Shown here: one piece after another, positions 1 through 7,000 of the stretch | Layout of the letters: each line of letters starts with the position of its first letter | Position numbering within the stretch: position 1 is the stretch's first letter | Assembly: GCA_028699795.1 (NCBI GenBank) | Contig: JAQVTZ010000091.1 | Span: forward strand, 1 to 7,457 | Reading direction: 5' to 3' | Source: Clostridia bacterium | GTDB lineage: Bacteria > Bacillota > Clostridia > Christensenellales > DTU072 | DNA: 7,457 bases | The notes under the pieces: model-generated | What the model was told of the DNA's origin: nothing | The model's database searches: none | The model's input: only the letters and a program-made list of their open reading frames with translations | Made by a program: the position numbers and the translations under genes

Positions 1-612
1 GTTGACGCCCTTTTGGGTAATCATTTCCATCATGGGTCCCATCTTGACGAATTCGTATCCGATAACTTCGCCGCCGTCGTCCAACCCTATGCGCGTGACA
101 TACCCTTCTGCCATTTCGAGATAACGAACGCCTTTTGCTTCTGTGCCGTACATCGTGCCGACCTGACTGCGGAGCCCCTTGCCGAGGTCCTCAAGCCCTG
201 CGCCGACAGGCAACCCATTTTCAGAAAAAGCGGATTGAGATCTCCCGTAAGCGATTTGGAGGAACAATTCTCTCATTGCGGTATTGATTGCGTCGCAAAC
301 TAAATCTGTATTGAGCGCTTCCAGTATCGTTTTGCCGGGAAGAATCTCGGCAGCCATCGCTGCCGAATGCGTCATCCCCGAGCATCCCAAAGTTTCTATA
401 AGCGCTTCTCTGATGATACCGTCTTTAATATTAAGTGTTAATTTGCATGCGCCCTGTTGCGGCGCGCACCAACCAACACCGTGCGTAAGACCGCTGATAT
501 CTTTGACTTCTTTTGCCTGTACCCATTTGCCTTCTTGCGGAATAGGTGCTGGACCGTGATGCGGTCCTTTCTTTACGCAAACCATGTGCTCGACTTCATG
601 TGTAAATTGCAT
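1..612 (-). CDS. NifU/IscU-like iron-sulfur cluster assembly scaffold protein (3' end cut off by window)
   Basis: The frame reads from ATG at 612-610 to the window edge without a stop, giving 204 residues. The family form I recall is roughly 230-240 residues, so only the C-terminus is missing. Residues 41-100 follow the IscU/NifU N-terminal pattern: a GLTHGVGWC...GACKLTLN stretch, then DGIIREALIETLGCSG, then AAEILPGKTILEAL. This matches the IscU order of a first Cys, a 'GC' motif and a GK..EAL helix. Candidate cluster ligands are C49/C56, C77 and C106; C12 is extra. Conserved segments after residue 110 (AMRELFLQIAYGRSQSAF, GAGLEDLGKGLRSQVGTMYG) are typical of a special scaffold subfamily that sits beside GGGtGRT-protein genes in anaerobes; this is from memory. 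By family, it should act in the cytoplasm, holding a nascent Fe-S cluster for transfer. The partner gene would lie left of the window and cannot be seen. A GGAGAGG Shine-Dalgarno site supports the start. Confidence 0.85.
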   Translation of the reverse strand, partial: MQFTHEVEHMVCVKKGPHHGPAPIPQEGKWVQAKEVKDISGLTHGVGWCAPQQGACKLTLNIKDGIIREALIETLGCSGMTHSAAMAAEILPGKTILEALNTDLVCDAINTAMRELFLQIAYGRSQSAFSENGLPVGAGLEDLGKGLRSQVGTMYGTEAKGVRYLEMAEGYVTRIGLDDGGEVIGYEFVKMGPMMEMITQKGVN

Positions 613-616
613 TATG

Positions 617-623
617 CCTCTCC
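617..623 (-). promoter_or_regulatory. Shine-Dalgarno site of the scaffold gene
   Basis: On the minus strand GGAGAGG is followed by CATA and then ATG at 612. The GGAG core ends 7 bases before the start codon, which is near-optimal spacing and fixes this ATG over the internal Met codon at residue 10. Confidence 0.75.
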
Positions 624-630
624 AAAGCTG

Positions 631-665
631 AATTGAATTAGCGCTATTTTATCATAAATTCAATT
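631..665. repeat. Perfect 9-bp inverted repeat flanking the scaffold-gene -10 box
   Basis: AATTGAATT at 631-639 is the exact reverse complement of AATTCAATT at 657-665, with 17 bases between. The predicted -10 box of the minus-strand promoter (646-651) sits in the middle. This geometry would suit a repressor operator covering the -10 box. It could also be chance, because the arms are AT-only apart from one G or C each. It is a poor terminator candidate because the stem is weak, has no U-tract, and lies upstream of both genes. Confidence 0.4.
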
Positions 666-674
666 TGCTGTAAA
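646..674 (-). promoter_or_regulatory. Predicted sigma-A-type promoter of the scaffold gene
   Basis: On the minus strand a -35 box TTTACA (plus-strand 674-669) is separated by exactly 17 bases from a -10 box TAAAAT (651-646). Each box matches consensus at five of six positions. Transcription would begin near 639, giving a 5' leader of about 27 bases that carries the Shine-Dalgarno site. The promoter overlaps the inverted repeat at 631-665. Confidence 0.6.
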
Positions 675-812
675 CGAAATTGAAGCACTTTTTTATGAGG
701 ATGAAATATGTTCAATTACTCATAGAAAACGCAATTTTTACAGCTTTTCAAACACCTTGCAATAAATTTATGGTAAAAAAAGGAAATAGATAGTAAATTC
801 TTCCTTTATATA

Positions 813-841
813 TTGACATAGTAGTCATACAGTTATATTAT
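813..841 (+). promoter_or_regulatory. Predicted sigma-A-type promoter of the giant surface-protein gene
   Basis: A perfect -35 box TTGACA (813-818) is followed after exactly 17 bases by TATTAT (836-841), a five-of-six match to the -10 consensus. Transcription would start near 848, giving a leader of about 77 bases. The spacer between the boxes contains GTCATA (824-829), the same hexamer that forms the left arm of the palindrome at 898-913. Confidence 0.65.
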
Positions 842-897
842 ATTAGTATATTAAATTATAATTAAGGGGTTAAGTTTTAATTTATTAGCTATCGATT

Positions 898-915
898 GTC
901 ATATATGTATGACGG
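898..915 (+). promoter_or_regulatory. Palindrome or hairpin next to the Shine-Dalgarno site
   Basis: GTCATA (898-903) and TATGAC (908-913) are perfect 6-bp arms around a TATG loop. In RNA, U896 and U897 could extend the stem by wobble pairing with G915 and G914, the first bases of the Shine-Dalgarno GGGAG. The element could be an operator-like DNA palindrome or a weak mRNA hairpin affecting ribosome access. The structure is seen in the sequence; the role is inference. Confidence 0.35.
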
Positions 916-923
916 GAGAAAGG
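914..923 (+). promoter_or_regulatory. Shine-Dalgarno site of the giant surface-protein gene
   Basis: GGGAGAAAGG precedes the ATG at 925. The GGGAG core ends 6 bases before the start codon, and the following codons give a proper signal peptide. This supports 925 over the two ATGs at 905 and 909, whose frames stop within about 11 codons. Confidence 0.75.
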
Positions 924-924
924 T

Positions 925-1017
925 ATGTTTAAGTTAAAAAAAATATTTATTTATCTGTTTGTTTTTGCAGTCATTTCTGCTGCAGGAGTTATGGGGTTTA
1001 CTATAACTGCCAACGCT
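925..1017 (+). other. Signal peptide of the giant surface protein
   Basis: The N-terminus has lysines at positions 3, 5 and 6, then a hydrophobic core from about I7 to I27, then T-A-N-A, which fits a signal peptidase I A-X-A site with cleavage after A31. A second Ala-rich stretch (SAYAA, residues 36-40) is an alternative cut site. No lipobox cysteine is present, so this is a Sec substrate and not a lipoprotein. Confidence 0.85.
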
Positions 1018-4000
1018 TATGACACACCCTCTGCTTACGCCGCTTACACCTTTACTTATACCGAGACTTCCGAAGGACTCACGCTTACAGGCTATACGGG
1101 TAGCGGTGATGCGGTCGTCATCCCCGAAACAATCGGTGGGAAGCCGGTTATCGCATTAAGCGATAGTCTATTTACAAATAATACAAGCATCAAAACAGTA
1201 CAAATACCCAAAACCGTCAACATGATTGGCTCTTATGCAAGTTATAGCACTTTTAATGGTTGTGCTAGTTTGACCGCTTTCACCGTAGACGCCGCTAACG
1301 ACTATTATTTTTCAGACAACGGTGTGCTTTACAGCAAAATCAATGGCGTACCTTGTACGCTGATGTATTATCCCGCAAAAAAAACAAGCACATCATACAG
1401 TATTAAAAATGGCACTCAATATATCGGCGCCAAAGCGGGATACAACAATGATTACATACAAACTCTGTCTTTCCCGTCAAGTCTTTTACAAATCGGGATT
1501 TCCGCTTTCGAAAACTGCTCTGGTCTAACGAATGTTAACATACCCACCAATATCAACTATGTAGGATACAGAAGTTTTGCCGATACCAATGTTACCGCGG
1601 CGGGATTAACAATAGATGGAACCGCCATATTTAGTTTGGGAACAGATGCCTTTTTTGGCACCCCTATTTATGATGGCGCCACCAATAATACGATATATTC
1701 CGACGACAATTGGGCGTTAGGCATTAAAGGTACTATCACTTCTTCAAGTATATCATTGCCAAACGGTTGCAAAGGTTTTGCCGGCGGCATGTTCGCAGGC
1801 AATTGGACGGTTACCTCTATTGATTTAAAAACATCGCTCAAAGCGATACCGGACTACGCTTTTGCCAATTGCAAAATCCTTGAGAGTATCACAATACCTG
1901 ATAGCGTGACATACCTTGGCCGTAGCGCGTTTCAAGGCTGTATCGCTCTTACTACACTTGACTTGTCCAAAACATCGATAGATGCCATTCGCAACGAAAC
2001 ATTTTACAGATGTTCCAATCTTTCTGTCGTCAGTATTCCTTCTACGATTACATCGATAGCGCACGATGCTTTTCTCGATTCAAAAATAATTAGTTCTGCA
2101 GGTACCGGCATCGTAAAAGTCGGCAATTGGGTTGTCGCCCAAAAAGGCACCTTCTCAACCGCAAATTTCAGTAATGTTGTCGGTATTGCTCCTTATGCGT
2201 TAAGCAATAGCTCCCTTACAAGCGTTACGCTTCCCGATACTCTATTATATCTTGGGGATCACGCTTTTTCGGGTAGTATTTCTTTGACAAGCCTTACGAT
2301 TAACGGCACGGATAATTTGCAAATGGGCGAATACGCGTTCTCTGGGTTAACCGCTCTCAATTCTTTGGATATTAACAATGTTACCTCTATTTCGGATCAT
2401 GCGTTCGAAGGTAGTATGACAACGCCGTCTACGGTAAGTGTCTCTTTGCCCGCTACTTTGGTTACTATCGGCAATCACGCTTTCCAAAACTGCACGAAAC
2501 TTACGGCAGGCTCTTTTACCATCCCCTCATCCGTTACTTCTATCGGATATTACGCCTTCCAAAATACAGGGTTATATAACAGCGCTTCTAACGGTATAGT
2601 ATATAAGGACAATTGGGCATTAGATTACAAAGGCGCGCGCGCAGCAAGTTCGATTACCTTTAATGACACCACAAAAGGTCTTGCCGCTTGCGTGCTTTCG
2701 CGCTTTGACTCCCTTACTTCGGTCACCATACCAGACAGCGTAAAATATATCGGTACTCATGCTTTCTATAAATGTACCTCTTTAGAACAAATTACTTTCT
2801 CCGAAAATCTCGAATCTATTGGGGATTACGCTTTCTTTATGTGCCGCAATCTTGAAGACATTATGTTTAAGCGTTCTTCAGATAACAAAATCACGAAGAC
2901 AGGCGAGGGTGTCCTTTATAACAGCTTCAATGCCAATGTGTTTGTCCGTCCCAATTACGAAACAAATTACCATACTGCCGAAAACTGGGACTTATATGCA
3001 GATCGGATTTCTGCTTTCGCCGAAATCATCGTATCGACAGGCACAACGAGCAGTCCAACCACTCCCGCAACCTATTTCCTCTTCCCCACGCGGCCAATCT
3101 CTATAGATCTTAACGCCACAACGAACATCGATTATTATTTTGTGGGATGGACCATCAACGGTGATTATTTCGCCTATGTTCCCGATACCGTGTATTCCGT
3201 GCCCAATTTGCCTAGCGGCGGTATTTATAATATTGTTACTAACAGCGCGCCGATTGCCGGAGATTATACTGATGAGTTTATCTATAATGGTAGTGGTCAA
3301 GGGCCTGCCGCAAATGCGATTGCTTCCCGCACCCTATCCAACAGTTATACCGGCACAGGGTACAGCGCTGCAACCAAGCCAATAAATACAGGTGAATATA
3401 CCTATAATGTATCTGTATATTATGACGCAACGCTTGTAGGCACAGCGTCTGCGACAAACTTTACTATTTCGCCCAAAGAGCTAGAATTGGGTTATTGGAG
3501 CAGTACGGTACAATCCGATTATGAGTTTAATGGGTCTCGTATTCTGCCCATCCCCACGGTAACGGATCCCCAATTGGGAGTACTGGCGGAAGGTACAGAT
3601 TATACTGTAAGTCATGGCCAAAACTATAGTTCTTCCTCAGGCGGCAGTGTAAGCGTTACGGGTATCGGCAATTACCAAACGACCACCAAAAAGACTTTCA
3701 ATATACAAAAAATATCACAAAGCGGATTCTTCTTATCTCTAAGATATCAAAATAACAATGTATTTTTAGAAGAGTTAGAACCTGACCATGCGGAATACGA
3801 AATCTCATTTATTCCGTCATTGGACCATGCGGGTAATTATATTACTTTATACGCATATACAGACGCGCTTTACTCTGCAACTTTCCAACCGCTGGAAGGC
3901 AATCCCAACCAATCGGGTTATGAGGCAAAACAGCTAGTCTTTACGGTCAATTCGGATTATTCGCCCTCGTCTCCTGCTAAAATAGAATATCAAAGCGACG

Positions 4001-7000
4001 AATTGGTGGAAATCGGCGGTACGCTATACTCACGCACCGTCGCGCGGTTGTATTTATCCAATGAACACGACATTGTGCAATATGGGTTAAATACTATCAC
4101 CGTAAGCCCTGCGGAAAGCCCCAATTATAACCATACTTCATTTACACCTATCGCCAAACCGATAGATGACAATTATGCGGCAGAGTTCGGCAATGACGAC
4201 CCCACGCCTTTGACCCATGTCGCTTTCTTTAAGAAAGATCATGTTGCGGGCACTTTTGTCGACATTACCAAAACATACGGCGATACTGGTATTGTTCTTA
4301 AACCAGATCTCAATTCCGGCTCTACTTCCTTTACCATGGTTTCGGATAATCCCGATGTTATTACCGTTGGCAACGAAACAGGTTTGCACCGAAACGCAAC
4401 CATCCATAACGCAGGGGAGGCAACCATTACGCTCACGCATCCCGGTTTAACCGACCTTGTCAATCCCGCGTACTCGTTTGGAAGAATGAGCGCAGAAATT
4501 ACCATAACTGTACAAAGAACCATGTTAACCGTATATCCTGCCGACAAAACCGTTGTGTACGGCACCGCGCCAGATTACTCGGATATCGCAAGCTCTTATG
4601 TGTTTGAGGGATTTAAATACGACGACGATATTTCGATGGTGACTTCGATTGTAAGCGGTTATCATCCCTCGTCAATGAAGAATTACGGTGTTTATTATCT
4701 TACTGCCGAAGCTTTGGTTTTAGATACTGCTTTTACTAATTACAATATTTATTACAAACCCGGAGGCGGTCAGCTCACTGTGTTAAAGAAAACCTTGACC
4801 GCTACGATAGAAGATATGGAAAAAGTGTACGGAGATCCTTTGCCTAGTTTCACGATTTCTTATGAAGGCTGGGTCTATAGCGAAACACCGTCCAACGCTG
4901 CAGGATTTGTCGCACCTACTATCAATTATAATGGTATTGACTGGCTGACCCCCAAGGGACATTATGATATTACCATGAGCGGCGGTTATGCGCAAAATTA
5001 CACCATTGATATTAGTGATAAAGCAAAACTTATCGTAACACCAACCACCGTTGAGATTGCTTTAGAAACAAAAACAGTAGATTACAACGCAAAGAGTTGG
5101 TTCGCCAATGAGCCCGTAATAACAGGTATAGAAGGCGGCAGCGTGCCTACGGGTAGCTATAATGTTTTCTATTATATTGACGGACAATATACTTCTGATG
5201 ACGCTCCTATCAATGTGGACCAATACAAAGTTAAGATCGAGTACCTCTCAAACAACATCAATTATGTAGATGCGACGGTAGAGTTCCCCTCTGCAATCAT
5301 CATATTGCCTGTCGCCCCCGACTTTGTCTTAAGTCCGGTTGTCCTTGATTATACTGCCGATTTCTTTAACGGAGAAGTTGTAGAGGTAAGAGAAATAGAA
5401 AATGGAAGTATCCCAAAAGGAACCCTATCGTTTGTTTACTATTGTGAAGGCGTTCCTACCCTGCCCAAAGATTCTGGCAATTATTCCGTAGAAGCAACTT
5501 ACAATTTACCTGAGGGAGTAGAAGATAACTACCAAAACGGTGCTTCTGTTTACTTCGAAGATGCTATCCTCATTGAAAAAGTTTATGTAACTTTAGAATT
5601 AGAAAAAGCTGTTGCTACTTACACCTCTTCCGATGGCATTTCTCCTGACAGACTTCATGCGTCTCAAGCGGTAGCGCACGGTGTGTATACAGAATACATT
5701 TTAGATTCGAATGTTTATCCGCATAGCTTTTCTTACCGATATTTTGTAGACGGCGAATGGCAAGCCGAGGCGCCGTTTAACAGAGGGATATACAATGTCG
5801 AGGTAACGGCAACCTTTACCGACCAATTCGGACTAAATTACAAGGATACTGTAAAGGAGTTTGTAAATGCGGTAGAAATTGTTGCCGCAACGCTTCCTAA
5901 CAATTCGATTTCTTTACAAACAAAAACCAGCGTCTACACAGGGAAGCGCGTTGCCCCAAATGCGGCAATTATTCATGCTATTCCCGGTTGCAGCGAGCCT
6001 ATCGGAACTTTCAAATACTTGTTCGCCCGTCATGGCACTGGCGAAATTTTTGATGAAACTCCCGTCGTCAATGTCAACTTTGCAGACGGAGCCAATGTTG
6101 GCTACGATGTTCTCGTAAGGTTTGATGCGACAGAAACTGATAACTATGAAGATTATGAGCAAAGGTTTGACAGTGCGATTATCATTATGCCTACAACACC
6201 GCGTATTATCATGTCCAATACAGTTTCAAATTTCACGGGTATTGCCTATGACATTTCGAAATTGCCTCTTTATCTAAGCGGTATTGTGGGTGGAAGCACT
6301 CCTCATGGAGATATATCTTACCGTTTCAGTACAGACGGCGTCAATTGGACGGCACAAAGCCCCGTGAACGCAGGTGTTTATAGTATAAGCGCAGATTTCA
6401 CACCGGATATTACAAGTAGTGACAACACACACTGGAACTATGTTGCGCTATCTACGATGTTCTCTAATGCGCTAACCATTAACAAAGTGGCGCCAATACT
6501 ATCTATCGTTGCCAAAAAAGCGGATTATACGGGCAGTCCCGTTACGCTTTCCGTTTCGGACGATATCAAGATTAACGGCGTAAGCCCCGATTTTGCGCCT
6601 GCCGGCACTTTATCCGTTTCTTACAATATAAATGATGCTTGGTCCAATGAAGGCCCGATACAAAGTGGCAGTTACAAAATAAAAGTAACCTATACGGCAT
6701 TACCTAACGAAAACTATATGAACTTCGAGCGTGTTTTCAATAACGGTATTACTGTAGACTATATTGAACCTACATTTATGGATCCTGCATCCGAACCTGA
6801 AGTTCATATTTTTAATGGTCAACGAGTGATTACTTCTTATCTGCTTGCCATCGACGGCGAACCAGGAAACGGTATGCTTTCGATACAATACAAGATAGGT
6901 TCTAGTTGGACAAGCCGCGCGCCTTCCGATGTCGAAACTTATGATATTCGTATTGTTTACACAGCTGCGGCGAAAGACAACTATAAGAATACTTATAGGG

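Larger units (their letters stand above)
613..924. other. Divergent AT-rich intergenic region
   Basis: This 312-base spacer separates two divergently transcribed genes. It holds one promoter for each gene, an inverted repeat near the scaffold start and a hairpin near the giant-gene start. The middle (about 680-810) has nothing I can assign. A 32-codon frame at 695-793 has no ribosome binding site and is not called. No terminator is needed because both genes point outwards. Confidence 0.7.

Noticed and set aside
13..303. Plus-strand open frame of 96 codons
   Set aside because: It lies antisense to the scaffold gene, whose product shows clear family motifs; the plus-strand translation resembles nothing and has no ribosome binding site.
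695..793. 32-codon frame in the spacer (starts MRMKYVQLL)
   Set aside because: No Shine-Dalgarno site upstream, no promoter of its own, and AT-rich composition makes a frame of this length likely by chance.
905..937. Alternative starts at ATG 905 and ATG 909
   Set aside because: Both are in other frames that stop after at most 10 codons, and neither has a usable Shine-Dalgarno site, unlike the ATG at 925.
3121..3180. InlB/Listeria-Bacteroides repeat suggested by YYFVGWTING
   Set aside because: Only the F-x-G-W core fits; the rest of the repeat is absent, so it is described as a linker or unassigned domain.
4239..4565. Minus-strand open frame of 108 codons, the longest shadow inside the giant gene
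   Set aside because: It is fully antisense to the Big and MBG domain coding sequence, which is in an intact frame with recognisable motifs. The same applies to the other antisense and out-of-frame stretches between 1825 and 7386.
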